DNA from: an uncultured Flavobacteriales bacterium
GTDB taxonomy: Bacteria; Bacteroidota; Bacteroidia; Flavobacteriales_G; Salibacteraceae
Length of the DNA stretch: 64,000 bases
Reading direction: 5' to 3'
NCBI GenBank assembly: GCA_937899835.1
Contig: CALCCE010000291.1
Coordinates: 25,964-89,963, forward strand
Part shown: piece by piece, positions 54,801 through 62,959 of the stretch
Numbering within the stretch: position 1 is the first letter of the stretch
Layout: each line of letters begins with the position of its first letter
Position numbers and translations under genes: made by a program
The notes under the pieces: model-generated
Told to the model about the DNA's origin: nothing
The model's input: the letters and a program-made list of their open reading frames with translations, nothing else
Database searches by the model: none

Positions 54801-55120
54801 GCACCAACAAATTGCATTTGAAAAGCGTGCCCACGAATGTTTCGATCTGCTGGTCCGCCAAAGGGAATGGCCCCATGATGCATGTCATGGATTTTTCGAA
54901 CATCGTCTTGGTGCAAAAAATCGTAAGTGAGCCGGTCTTTTTCCAACCACAACTTTCCTCCTGGAAGATCGGCTTTGAACCGCACATTTTCATTCCATTG
55001 CCCCTTATTTTGAGCAAAAGAAAGGTCGGAATGAATTTCTGCATGGTCGTGGTGCTGTGCTGTCGAAACGACAGACCAGAGCAAGGTGCATAGCAAGCCC
55101 ACAAACCACCGGAAGTTCAT
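51842..55120 (-). CDS. Secreted SBBP-repeat/PKD protein with CHU_C sorting domain
   Basis: The protein has 1092 residues from ATG 55120 (MNFRWFVGLLCTLLWSVVSTAQ signal). An N-terminal DUF7948-like region opens with FAQNKGQWNENVRFKADLPG. Several SBBP/beta-propeller-like repeats follow, of the form DxxGNTYxxGxxxSxNFP...ISKFNATGTNLIYSTYLGG (residues about 265-720). Next are a PKD domain (FQWDFGDGSNPEF) and Ig-like segments. The end is the gliding-motility-associated (CHU_C, type B T9SS) domain: PNAFSPNKDGDNDEF ... IFNRWGDMIFQTNN ... GVYVWRVTYSD. It should be exported by T9SS to the surface; the propeller-like repeats suggest binding. It contains a run of eight G on the coding strand (53184-53191). 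Confidence 0.92.
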   Translation of the reverse strand: MNFRWFVGLLCTLLWSVVSTAQHHDHAEIHSDLSFAQNKGQWNENVRFKADLPGGKLWLEKDRLTYDFLHQDDVRKIHDMHHGAIPFGGPADRNIRGHAFQMQFVGADIQPEIDGSHQKSAYLNYYIGNDSSKWASRVLQYAEVNYREIYQGIDFRIYGHGSSLKYDFIVAPGADPGQIQMAYEGVEGLRIRQQKLYITTSVNELVEQKPYAYQIIDGEKVAVPCAFRLRNNVSTFRLGRNYQKDLPLVIDPLLVFASYTGSSSDNWGFTATYDADGNTYAGGIVFGGGYPFTTGAYQTTFGGGDGALQNGTDISISKFNATGTNLIYSTYLGGSRNDAPHSLVVNSLNELLILGTTSSSNFPVINGSYDTQFAGGTATTLPLIDYTAGSDIIVSKLNPTGANLLASTFVGGTDNDGLNLSTPLNYSYGDIFRGEIVVDLTDNVYVASSTASPNFPVAGASPQPSYGGGLTDGVIFKMTPNLNAITWSTFLGGGGDDAAYAVQLDASGDAYAVGGTNSTNFPTVGSVINPGRIGDVDGFITHINSAGTAFVASTFIGTTAYDQVYFVQLDANDNVYVLGQSEGSYPIVGQVYNNPNSGQFIHKLSNGLGSTVWSTVFGTGSGAVDLTLSAFLVNECDQIYVSGWGGNVNRQNGGPTQSTTTGLPITQGAVQTTTDGSDFYLMVLTRDADTLLYSTFFGGNVSNEHCDGGTSRFDKNGNVYQAVCAGCTGQDDFPTTPGAWSRVNGASNCNVAVFKFDLNVIKADATFAPVGSLCKLPAEIEFINNSSGASGFQWDFGDGSNPEFAKKPENHLYAQRGSYRVRLIAFDVEQCTLPDTTFIDIFVPGEMQIDVEEPDTVCAGDVFQLQASGSFPVSSYAWTPAPPLNDPTIANPTGVIFENTQFTIAITDTSGCVGTDSVIAHVYPIPVTSAGEDIVLDHGQQVQLQGIVPPRSTFSWSPTTGLSCTDCLDPIVTSQSTNIKYYLNVVDEFGCEAIDSVNAFLVSSIYFPNAFSPNKDGDNDEFALYGYNILDYDLKIFNRWGDMIFQTNNINEGWDGRFKGKDAPIGVYVWRVTYSDIYGSEKERFGHLTLVR

Positions 55121-55339
55121 TAGCGGAGTCAAAATGGAGTTAATGTACCTTAAAAGTACTGCTTTCACCTTAATTGGTTGATTAGAAAGACGTTTTCGGA
55201 GTCTATTAGTTGTCTATAGTTGGTCACATGTCGGGCTTTAATAACGATCGACTTGGTATCCTATTTTAGCATGGAGGGTTTTGGTTTAGGGTAGTGTATC
55301 AGATTGAATACCTTAATTTCGCTGGCCAGGAAAATTCTT

Positions 55340-57241
55340 ATGAGTGATGCGATCAAACACGAGTGCGGAATTGCTTTAGTTCGCCTTCGCAAGCCCCTCG
55401 ATTACTACTACGAAAAATACCAAACACCATTATACGGCCTCAATAAGCTGTATCTCCTTATGGAGAAACAACACAACCGAGGTCAGGACGGAGCCGGCGT
55501 GGCCAACATCAAATTTGATGTAGCGCCCGGAAACCGCTACATCAGCCGTAAGCGGGCGATTGGCAACCAACCGATCAAAAAAATTTTTAAAAGCATCCAC
55601 GAGCGTTTCGAAGCCTTGCGTGAGCGCTTTCCCGACCAGGAGTTGACCCCCGAACTCCTCAAAAATAATGCCCCGTTTAGCGGAGAAATTTTTCTCGGCC
55701 ACCTGCGTTACGGCACCTTTGGCGAAAACTCCATTGAGGCTTGCCATCCCTTTTTGCGGCAAAACAATTGGATGACCCGAAATCTGGTGGTGGCGGGGAA
55801 TTTCAACCTTACTAATGTGGATGAACTTTTTGGTCTCCTGGTGGAGTTGGGTCAGCATCCCAAATTAGAAGCCGATACCGTTACGGTGATGGAAAAAATC
55901 GGCCACTTCCTCGACATGGCCAACGAGGAATTGTTTCGCAAATACAAAACGCTTGGCTATCCCAACAAAGACATTTCTTCCCTCATTGCCCGCAACCTGG
56001 ACATTCCTCAGATTTTGCGCCAATCGGCCGAAAGCTGGGATGGCGGTTATACCATGGCCGGTTTGATGGGGCACGGTGATGCATTCGTATTGCGCGACCC
56101 TTCCGGTATTCGACCTGCCTATTATTACGAAGACGAAGAAGTGATTGTGGTAGCCTCTGAACGTCCTGCCATTCAAACTGCTTTCAACCGAACCCGTGAG
56201 GAGGTCAAAGAACTCGACCCAGGGCACGCGCTGGTGATGAAAAGAGCAGGTGACATAGAAATAGCAGAAGTACGAAAGCCCATGGAAAAACGGGCTTGTT
56301 CTTTTGAGCGCATTTATTTTTCTCGTGGCAGCGATCACGAAATCTATCAAGAGCGGAAAGAGCTTGGGCGGGTTTTAGTGCCCAAAATTCTCGAAACGGT
56401 AGACCACGATCTCGACCATACGGTCTTCTCCTTCATTCCCAACACCGCAGAAACCAGTTTCCTGGGCATGGTGAAAGGGCTGGAGGATTACCTCAACGAC
56501 TACAAGCACCGCCGAATCGTTGAACTTGGCCCTCATCCCGACTCCGATACCCTGCAAAAAATTCTCAACATCCGTCCTCGGGTGGAGAAAATAGCCATCA
56601 AAGATGCCAAGATGCGCACCTTCATTACCCAAGACAGTGGTCGGGATGATTTGGTGACCCACGTGTACGACATTACTTATGGTACCATTGAGCGGGGAGT
56701 TGACAATCTGGTGGTTATCGACGATTCTATTGTTCGGGGAACTACCTTGAAGCAGAGTATTCTGCGGATTTTAGATCGGCTTGGTCCAAAAAAGATTGTA
56801 GTCGTTTCTTCAGCGCCTCAAATTCGTTACCCGGATTGCTACGGGATCGATATGGCGAAAATCGGCGACTTTATCGCTTTCAAAGCGGCCATTGCTTTGC
56901 TGAAGGAAACGGGACGTAAAAAAGTGATTGACGAGGTGTACCGGAAAAGCCTTGCTCAGGCAGATTTGCCCAAGGAGCAAATCGTCAATTACGTGAAGGA
57001 AATCTACGCTCCCTTCACAGACGAAGAGATTTCTGTTAAAATTTCCCAAATATTACGCCCAAAAGAAATCAACGCCGAGGTGCAAATTATCTACCAAAAT
57101 CTAAAGGGTTTGCATGGAGCTTGTCCAAAAAACCTTGGTGATTGGTATTTCTCAGGCGACTACCCCACTCCTGGTGGAAACAAGGTGGTGAACCGCGCCT
57201 TTATCAACTACGTCGAAGGCCGGGACGAGCGCGCTTACTGA
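55340..57241 (+). CDS. purF: Amidophosphoribosyltransferase, long form
   Basis: The protein has 633 residues from ATG 55340 (MSDAIKHECGIALVRLRK). The glutaminase half has the N-terminal nucleophile at Cys9 (needing removal of eight residues, as in enzymes with a propeptide), HNRGQDGAG, GHLRYGTFG and the GIRPAYYY block. The phosphoribosyltransferase half has the PRPP loop VVIDDSIVRGTTLKQS. The first step of purine synthesis (PRPP plus glutamine to phosphoribosylamine) is the expected reaction. It is about 130 residues longer than common PurF enzymes, with insertions in the glutaminase half (IFKSIHERFEALRERF) and a C-terminal extension. It may be the Bacteroidota long paralogue, not the housekeeping enzyme. 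Confidence 0.88.
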   Translation: MSDAIKHECGIALVRLRKPLDYYYEKYQTPLYGLNKLYLLMEKQHNRGQDGAGVANIKFDVAPGNRYISRKRAIGNQPIKKIFKSIHERFEALRERFPDQELTPELLKNNAPFSGEIFLGHLRYGTFGENSIEACHPFLRQNNWMTRNLVVAGNFNLTNVDELFGLLVELGQHPKLEADTVTVMEKIGHFLDMANEELFRKYKTLGYPNKDISSLIARNLDIPQILRQSAESWDGGYTMAGLMGHGDAFVLRDPSGIRPAYYYEDEEVIVVASERPAIQTAFNRTREEVKELDPGHALVMKRAGDIEIAEVRKPMEKRACSFERIYFSRGSDHEIYQERKELGRVLVPKILETVDHDLDHTVFSFIPNTAETSFLGMVKGLEDYLNDYKHRRIVELGPHPDSDTLQKILNIRPRVEKIAIKDAKMRTFITQDSGRDDLVTHVYDITYGTIERGVDNLVVIDDSIVRGTTLKQSILRILDRLGPKKIVVVSSAPQIRYPDCYGIDMAKIGDFIAFKAAIALLKETGRKKVIDEVYRKSLAQADLPKEQIVNYVKEIYAPFTDEEISVKISQILRPKEINAEVQIIYQNLKGLHGACPKNLGDWYFSGDYPTPGGNKVVNRAFINYVEGRDERAY

Positions 57242-57258
57242 GCCTGAAAAGGCATCCA

Positions 57259-57266
57259 TATTTTTG
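57259..57266 (+). promoter_or_regulatory. Candidate -7 element for the efflux operon
   Basis: TATTTTTG matches TAnnTTTG and lies 45 bases before ATG 57312. The -33 element is unclear. Confidence 0.4.
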
Positions 57267-57311
57267 TTATTTTACCGCTCAGCAACCAATGCTGACTTAT
57301 TTGTTATTGGT

Positions 57312-58586
57312 ATGAACAAGCGGATTTTAACGATCAGTGCCCTCGCAGGAAGCGTATTAGTGTTCCTGTATTTTTCGCTCAGCGGAGGAGATACCGGAGA
57401 TGCTGAGATCGTTGCTGAAGTGGAGAAGGGCCCCTTCGAGGTACGTGTTTATACGACCGGCGAATTGGAAGCTAAAAACTCAGTAGAAGTAAAAGGTCCT
57501 CGAGGTTTGCGGGCAGCCAGTATTTGGCGGGTACAAATTACCAACATTGTTGACGAAGGAACGGTCGTTAAAAAAGGCGAATACATTGCTTCGCTTGACC
57601 GCACGGAAATGGCCAATAAGCTGAAAGACGCCAATACTGAGGTACTTCAAAGCCAGTCTCAATACACCCAATCTCGATTAGATACGGCGATTGACTTGCG
57701 CTCGGCAAGAGAAAACCTGGCCAACCTTGAATACCAATTTCGGGAGGCAAAAATCACCCTTGAGCAATCGCAATACGAACCTCCCGCCACCATCCGTCAG
57801 GCGGAAATCGACCTTGAGAAATCCGAAAAATCGCTGGAAGAGGCACACGATAATTATTCTTTGAAGGTGCAACAAGCCAAGGCTAAAATGCAAGAGGTAG
57901 AAACTTCGCTTACCATTGCAAGGGCCAAAGTTGATCAACTCAATTCGCTGCAAAATGATTTTGAAATCCTCGCTCCTGAGGATGGTATGGTGATCTACAA
58001 AAGAGATTGGAACGGCAAGAGAGTTGCGGTAGGTTCTGAGATAGGCGCATGGAATCCTGTGGTTGCTACCTTACCGGACCTTTCGGTGATGATTTCTAAG
58101 ACTTACGTCAACGAGGTCGACATTCGTAAAATAGAACGGCAGCAAGAGGTGGAAGTCACCCTCGATGCCTTTCCCAAAAAAAAGTTGTCGGGCCGGGTGA
58201 TCAAAGTCGCCAACGTAGGGGAACAAATGAAAGGCACCGATGCCAAAGTTTTCGAAGTCTCTATCGAAATCAACGAAAATGATACTACCCTGAGGCCGTC
58301 CATGACCACGGGCAACAACATTATTACTACTAAGCTCGACGATGTGGTGTTTGTACCCTTAGAGGCCATCAACAACCAGGGTGATACCTTGATGTTTGTT
58401 TACCAGCGTACCGGTTTTGGATTGGTAAAGAAAGAAGTGCGCACCGGCATTGCCAATGAAAACTACTCCGTTATTGAAGCCGGATTAAATCCCGGTGATC
58501 AGATACTACTCAGTCGGCCGCTCAACGAAGAAGACATCACCATCGAACGGTTGGAGGACGACAAAACCATGGCAACTTTCCGCTAA
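57312..58586 (+). CDS. HlyD/MacA-family efflux adaptor
   Basis: The 424-residue protein has an N-terminal membrane anchor (about 5-23) and then the membrane-fusion layout: barrel-sandwich half (VEVKGPRG; IVDEGTVVKKGEYIASLD), a long coiled coil (about 95-205), the second half (FEILAPEDGMVIYKRDW), a beta-barrel and a membrane-proximal domain. It should join the permease to the TolC-like channel in the periplasm. ATG 57312 is used instead of the longer frame. The permease gene begins five bases after its stop. Confidence 0.92.
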   Translation: MNKRILTISALAGSVLVFLYFSLSGGDTGDAEIVAEVEKGPFEVRVYTTGELEAKNSVEVKGPRGLRAASIWRVQITNIVDEGTVVKKGEYIASLDRTEMANKLKDANTEVLQSQSQYTQSRLDTAIDLRSARENLANLEYQFREAKITLEQSQYEPPATIRQAEIDLEKSEKSLEEAHDNYSLKVQQAKAKMQEVETSLTIARAKVDQLNSLQNDFEILAPEDGMVIYKRDWNGKRVAVGSEIGAWNPVVATLPDLSVMISKTYVNEVDIRKIERQQEVEVTLDAFPKKKLSGRVIKVANVGEQMKGTDAKVFEVSIEINENDTTLRPSMTTGNNIITTKLDDVVFVPLEAINNQGDTLMFVYQRTGFGLVKKEVRTGIANENYSVIEAGLNPGDQILLSRPLNEEDITIERLEDDKTMATFR

Positions 58587-58591
58587 TTATT

Positions 58592-59929
58592 ATGGTTCGG
58601 GAAAGACTCTTAACCAACCTACTGGTTGCCTTCGAGTCGCTGGCTTCGAACCGCCTGCGCTCCTTGCTCACTGCTTTAGGGGTGATTTTTGGCGTGGCAG
58701 CGGTGATTGCCATGCTGGCCATTGGCAACGGAGCTAAGAAAGAAGTACTGGATCAGATTGCCCTGGTTGGCGTGAATAATATTGTCATCACCCCGATGTT
58801 TGAAGAAGGGGAAGATGGAGCAAGCGACAGTGACAAGGAAGTCCAGAAACAATTCTCTCCCGGCCTCAGTCTTTTAGATGCAGAAAGCCTTTTAAAGGTC
58901 ATCCCTTCTGTAGAGCGCATTAGTCCCGAAGTGGTCATCGAAACCAGTTTGGTAAAAAGTGGAAAGAGCAGCAAAGGACGCCTGGTAGGGGTAGACCCTT
59001 TTTACTTTGAAGTGGGAAACTTCGAATTGGAAAAGGGCCGCATGTTCAATTCCGTGCAGCTGTTGGAAGGCGCTAAAGTGTGCATCATTGGTCAGGAAGT
59101 ACGGACCCGGTTTTTTGCAAAAGAAGACCCTATTGGAAAATACATCAAGTGCGGTCCGATTTGGCTGAAAGTGGTAGGTGTCCTGCGTGAGAAAAAGCTC
59201 AGTGATCAAGCCATCAAGGCATTGCGCATTCGAAATTTCAATTTGGAGGTATATACTCCGATCCGTACCGTTTTGATTCGGTATCAAAACCGTGCCCGCA
59301 CAAAAAAATTGGACCCAAAAAAAGGATCAAACAATAAAAAAGAGGAAGAGGCATCGGAGGTTACCGAAAACATCAACTACCATCAGTTAGATCGTCTTAC
59401 CATCAAAGTGAGCCAAACCGAGTTGATGGCCCAAACGGCTGAACTGGCCACGCGTATGCTGCTCCGCAGGCACCAGGATGTACCCGACTTCGAAGTACGC
59501 ATACCCGAACAGGAACTCAAGCAAAAACAACGTACGCAGGACATATTTACCACTGTATTGGCCGTTATTGCCGGCATCTCCCTGCTGGTGGGAGGCATTG
59601 GTATCATGAACATTATGTTGGCCTCAGTGCTCGAACGCATCAAAGAGATTGGGTTGCGCCTTTCTCTCGGTGCCCGAAAAAACGACATCGTTTTTCAATT
59701 TGTGTTCGAAGCTGTACTCATTAGTGCTTCAGGTGGTTTGCTTGGCGTGCTATTGGGTGTCGTCTTTGCCTATGCCGCCAGCATTTTCGCAGAGATAGAA
59801 ACGATCATCTCTGGTTGGTCTATCTTAATTTCATTCACGGTAAGCTTGTTGATCGGTTTGATCTTTGGCATCATGCCGGCCAAACGCGCGGCCGAACAAA
59901 ATCCCATTAATTCCTTACGCCATGATTAG
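58592..59929 (+). CDS. MacB-like ABC transporter permease
   Basis: The 445-residue FtsX/MacB-type permease has helix 1 at about 18-42 (LRSLLTALGVIFGVAAVIAM), a large periplasmic domain (about 45-310) and three C-terminal helices after KTQDIF-like residues (FTTVLAVIAGISLLVGGIGIMN; IKEIGLRLSLGA; PAKRAAEQNPINSLRHD). It has no ATPase domain, unlike full MacB, so a separate ATPase must exist. A Lys-rich insert (TKKLDPKKGSNNKKEEE) lies in the periplasmic part. The 3' end overlaps the TolC gene by eight bases. Confidence 0.93.
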   Translation: MVRERLLTNLLVAFESLASNRLRSLLTALGVIFGVAAVIAMLAIGNGAKKEVLDQIALVGVNNIVITPMFEEGEDGASDSDKEVQKQFSPGLSLLDAESLLKVIPSVERISPEVVIETSLVKSGKSSKGRLVGVDPFYFEVGNFELEKGRMFNSVQLLEGAKVCIIGQEVRTRFFAKEDPIGKYIKCGPIWLKVVGVLREKKLSDQAIKALRIRNFNLEVYTPIRTVLIRYQNRARTKKLDPKKGSNNKKEEEASEVTENINYHQLDRLTIKVSQTELMAQTAELATRMLLRRHQDVPDFEVRIPEQELKQKQRTQDIFTTVLAVIAGISLLVGGIGIMNIMLASVLERIKEIGLRLSLGARKNDIVFQFVFEAVLISASGGLLGVLLGVVFAYAASIFAEIETIISGWSILISFTVSLLIGLIFGIMPAKRAAEQNPINSLRHD

Positions 59930-61385
59930 GCATTTGCTGTTGAGCTGCCTTTGTCTGGTATCGGGGTATTTGGCCGCCCAGCCGATTACCCTCACCCTCG
60001 AAGATGTAGTCGCTATCGCCCAAGAACGTTCGCCAGAGGCGCAACGTGCAAAAAATACGTATGAAAACCGCTATTGGGCCTTCAAAACGTTCAAGGCCCG
60101 TCAACTGCCCCAGCTGGTCTTCGATGGCACCGTGCCCAGCTTCAACCGATCCTTGGTTTCCAGTAACACCGGACTGGATGGAAACGAAAGCTTTGTGTTG
60201 GGCCAAAGTTTGGACCTATCGGGCAGCCTTCGCATGAACCAAAACATAGGCTTGACAGGTGGAACCATTGGCTTGAGTACAGACCTTAGCAGGAGGGAAA
60301 ACTTCGGGGATTCGCCCAGCTTGGTTTTTCAGCCCAATATCCTAAACCTGAATTACTCGCAGCCCATTGGTGGTTTCAATGCGTTTCGGTGGGATAACCG
60401 CTTGGAGCCGATGCGCATGGAAGAATCTACCCGAGAGTACCAAGCCAACATGGAAGATGTGGCCCGACAAGCCTCTGAATTGTTTTTCACCCTGCTGTTA
60501 GCGCAGAAGAACTTCGAAATTGCCCAAGACAACCTGGCTACCAACGATACCCTCTATCAAATTGCTCAAGGTCGGTACAACCTGGGAAAAATTGCGGAAA
60601 ACGATCTGCTGCAATTGGAGTTGACCGTGATGAACTCCCGCGGTAGCCTCACACAAGCAGAAATAGACACCGAACAAGCCAACCTGGCCTTGGCCATATT
60701 TTTAGGGCTCACCGGGAAAGAAGACCTTCAATTGGAGGTTCCCAGTGAGATACCACGCTTTGAGGTAGATCCTAAAATGGCGCTTGAAAAGGCATTGGAA
60801 AACCGGGCCGATGTGATCAGTTTTGAACGCCAATTGATAGAAGCCCAGCGCGACATGGCGCAAGCCAAGGCCAACAACCGTCCAAGTATGGATTTAAGTG
60901 GATCTGTAGGCTTACAAAGTGTGGCTCCAACCGTTAATGAGGCCTATTCACAGCCCGATAACTTGCAAACTCTTCGGCTTACGGTTTCGGTTCCATTGGT
61001 TACTTGGGGGCAAAATAAAGCCTCTATGATGACCGCACAAGCCAATCAGGAATTGGTAAACCTCAACGTACAGCAACAGCAACTCAATTTCCAACAGGAG
61101 ATTATGCTGTTGGCGCGTCAGTTTGAACTGCGCAGGCAAAGTGTAGACATTGCGATACGGGCCGACACCATTGCAGTGAGAAGGTACCAGATTACCGAGA
61201 AGCGCTACAAGGTAGGTAAGATCGATATTCTCGACTTGAATGTAGCTTTGCAAGAGCGCATCAATGCCCGTCAGGATTACATCAGGTCACTTCGAACCTT
61301 TTGGAGTACTTATTATGAATTGCGGCAAAAGACGCTTTTCGATTTTAAGTTCAACCAAACCATCTTTTACGAAACCGATCTTTGA
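59922..61385 (+). CDS. TolC-family outer-membrane efflux protein
   Basis: The protein has 487 residues from ATG 59922 (MIRHLLLSCLCLVSGYLAAQ signal). It has two repeated TolC halves, each with long helices: RSPEAQRAKNTYENRYWAFK and the second half ALENRADVISFERQLIEAQRDMAQAKANNRPSMDLSGS. The RYNLGKIAENDLLQLE and KRYKVGKIDILDLNVALQ motifs mark the equivalent sites. It forms the outer-membrane channel and periplasmic tunnel of the tripartite exporter with the two genes upstream. The start lies inside the permease gene end (CATGATTAG). Confidence 0.93.
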   Translation: MIRHLLLSCLCLVSGYLAAQPITLTLEDVVAIAQERSPEAQRAKNTYENRYWAFKTFKARQLPQLVFDGTVPSFNRSLVSSNTGLDGNESFVLGQSLDLSGSLRMNQNIGLTGGTIGLSTDLSRRENFGDSPSLVFQPNILNLNYSQPIGGFNAFRWDNRLEPMRMEESTREYQANMEDVARQASELFFTLLLAQKNFEIAQDNLATNDTLYQIAQGRYNLGKIAENDLLQLELTVMNSRGSLTQAEIDTEQANLALAIFLGLTGKEDLQLEVPSEIPRFEVDPKMALEKALENRADVISFERQLIEAQRDMAQAKANNRPSMDLSGSVGLQSVAPTVNEAYSQPDNLQTLRLTVSVPLVTWGQNKASMMTAQANQELVNLNVQQQQLNFQQEIMLLARQFELRRQSVDIAIRADTIAVRRYQITEKRYKVGKIDILDLNVALQERINARQDYIRSLRTFWSTYYELRQKTLFDFKFNQTIFYETDL

Positions 61386-61388
61386 ATC

Positions 61389-62291
61389 TTAGTCTTCCAG
61401 TGCATAGCGGTAAATAAGGCTAATGCCAAACAAGTTTCCATCCGAAAAATCATTGGTGAGGGGATCGCCCCGATCTCCAAAGCGCAACAAGCTCACCGCT
61501 GCATCCAGCTGCTCGTTTTTTGGGTAAAAACGCATGCTTCGGAAAAAGCTCCGACCAAGCTGGCCTCGAAGCACCACTTTTGAACTGAGGTAACAATCCG
61601 CAAACAGGTATAGGTCGTTGGTTACTTTGTGCAAATAGATGCTTTCAAAACCTTCGTGCAAGCGAAAGGAGGTAACGTTGGCCAAAAAGCGCAAACCGGT
61701 GCTAAAGCGTTGGTGAGCCCGGTATTGCAAAGTACCGTTGATGGGGAGGTTACCAAAAAAGCGCCAGCGTTCCCCCATTTTCCAGTCGAGGCCGAAAATG
61801 GGAACGATCATAGGGCCAAAGAATTCTTGGCCATAGTAAAGCCCGTATTTGTAGGCAAGCCCTTCACGCTTCTGGTGAGTGAAAAGTAATAAGCCTCCAT
61901 AAAGGAAATCTTCTTGACTAATGTCGCCCAGGTCGGAGCTCAACCGTGGAATGCCCATGAGCAATACCTTCCAGCTGTCGGCAAATTCTTGTTGATAGCC
62001 AATGGGCAAACCATATTGGTGAAAGGCATCATCGTTGTTGAAGCGGGTGGGGCCGGAAGACAAGCGCAGGTAGGAATAATAGGGCGAGAGAATCAAATAC
62101 TTTCCATTGCTTAGCTTTAGGGGTAAGCGGGTTGCCACTTTGGCTTCTTCCACATCTATCTCACCTTGACTTTCTTCCACCTTGTTTCCGGGTGAAACCG
62201 TGGCACCAGCCGAGAAAAGGTCGAGGTATCCTTGCCCCCGGCAAATTCCGGCCAGGAGTAGGAATACGATAGTAATCCAACGAATCGACAT
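61389..62291 (-). CDS. Outer-membrane beta-barrel protein (DUF6268-like)
   Basis: The 300-residue protein has a signal peptide (MSIRWITIVFLLLAGICRGQ) followed by alternating barrel strands, for example KYLILSPYYSYLRLSSGP, YGLPIGYQQEFADSWKVLLMGIPR, FLYGGLLLFTHQKRE and the end strand LFGISLIYRYALED. The repeated plan fits the DUF6268 family, outer-membrane proteins of unknown function. The longest frame starts with TTG directly before ATG 62291; the ATG is used. It is convergent with the TolC gene, with three bases between the stops. Confidence 0.82.
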   Translation of the reverse strand: MSIRWITIVFLLLAGICRGQGYLDLFSAGATVSPGNKVEESQGEIDVEEAKVATRLPLKLSNGKYLILSPYYSYLRLSSGPTRFNNDDAFHQYGLPIGYQQEFADSWKVLLMGIPRLSSDLGDISQEDFLYGGLLLFTHQKREGLAYKYGLYYGQEFFGPMIVPIFGLDWKMGERWRFFGNLPINGTLQYRAHQRFSTGLRFLANVTSFRLHEGFESIYLHKVTNDLYLFADCYLSSKVVLRGQLGRSFFRSMRFYPKNEQLDAAVSLLRFGDRGDPLTNDFSDGNLFGISLIYRYALED

Positions 62292-62409
62292 CAAAAAGGG
62301 AAATTCCGGGCAGAAGATACAAGAAAATCAGGTTTTGGAGCTGCTTTCAATTGCTTCACTTCAATGGCTTACAGGTTCCGATAGCAATGATTATCTTGAA
62401 ACACAAAGC

Positions 62410-62904
62410 ATGGAATCGATGAATGAAGCGGCAATTATCAAGGCGTTCTATAACGCTTTTGCGCAAAAGGAAGTGGAAGCAATGGTGGCGCTGTACCATG
62501 ATGATGTTATCTTTCGCGATCCGGCTTTCGGTACGTTAAGAGGAGAGGAGGCAAAGAACATGTGGCGTATGTTGATTGCCCGGGGAGGTGAAAAGCTACA
62601 AGTGACTTTTGATGTTGTGACCGCTCAAGGGGGAGAAGCAACGGCTGTTTGGGTGGCGATTTATCCTTATGGTCCGAAAAAACGACCGGTAATTAATCGA
62701 ATCACGGCACACATGACCATTCGGGATGGAAAAATTGTTGCGCACCACGATGCATTTGATTTGTGGAAGTGGGCTCGCATGGCTTTAGGGCCAGCCGGGT
62801 GGCTGTTGGGTTGGTCGGGTTGGATGCACAACAAAATACAAATCATGGCCCGAAGCCGTTTAAAAGCTTATTGCGAAAAGCAAGCTAGCGCTACTAACGG
62901 CTAA
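62410..62904 (+). CDS. SnoaL-like (NTF2 fold) protein
   Basis: The protein has 164 residues from ATG 62410; ATG 62419 (MNEAAIIKAFYNAF) is equally possible. The fold is shown by IIKAFYNAFAQKEVEAMVALYHDDVIFRDPAF, the central LQVTFDVVTAQGGEATAVWVAIY and ITAHMTIRDGKIVAHHDAFDLWKW. SnoaL-like proteins are small cone-shaped isomerases, hydrolases or ligand binders; nothing here tells the substrate. The WKWARMALGPAGWLLGWSGW tail is hydrophobic and may bind a lipid or membrane. The longer frame from 62182 overlaps the divergent barrel gene and is rejected. Confidence 0.85.
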   Translation: MESMNEAAIIKAFYNAFAQKEVEAMVALYHDDVIFRDPAFGTLRGEEAKNMWRMLIARGGEKLQVTFDVVTAQGGEATAVWVAIYPYGPKKRPVINRITAHMTIRDGKIVAHHDAFDLWKWARMALGPAGWLLGWSGWMHNKIQIMARSRLKAYCEKQASATNG

Positions 62905-62908
62905 ATTG

Positions 62909-62939
62909 TTTGTCCGAGACCACCTCCTGCATACCTTTG
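62909..62939 (+). promoter_or_regulatory. Consensus Bacteroidota promoter for the GT39-like gene
   Basis: TTTG (62909-62912) and TACCTTTG (62932-62939, matching TAnnTTTG) are separated by 19 bases, the expected -33/-7 spacing. The start site should be near 62946, just before TTG 62960. Confidence 0.65.
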
Positions 62940-62959
62940 GTGTCTTCAAAGTAAAAGAA

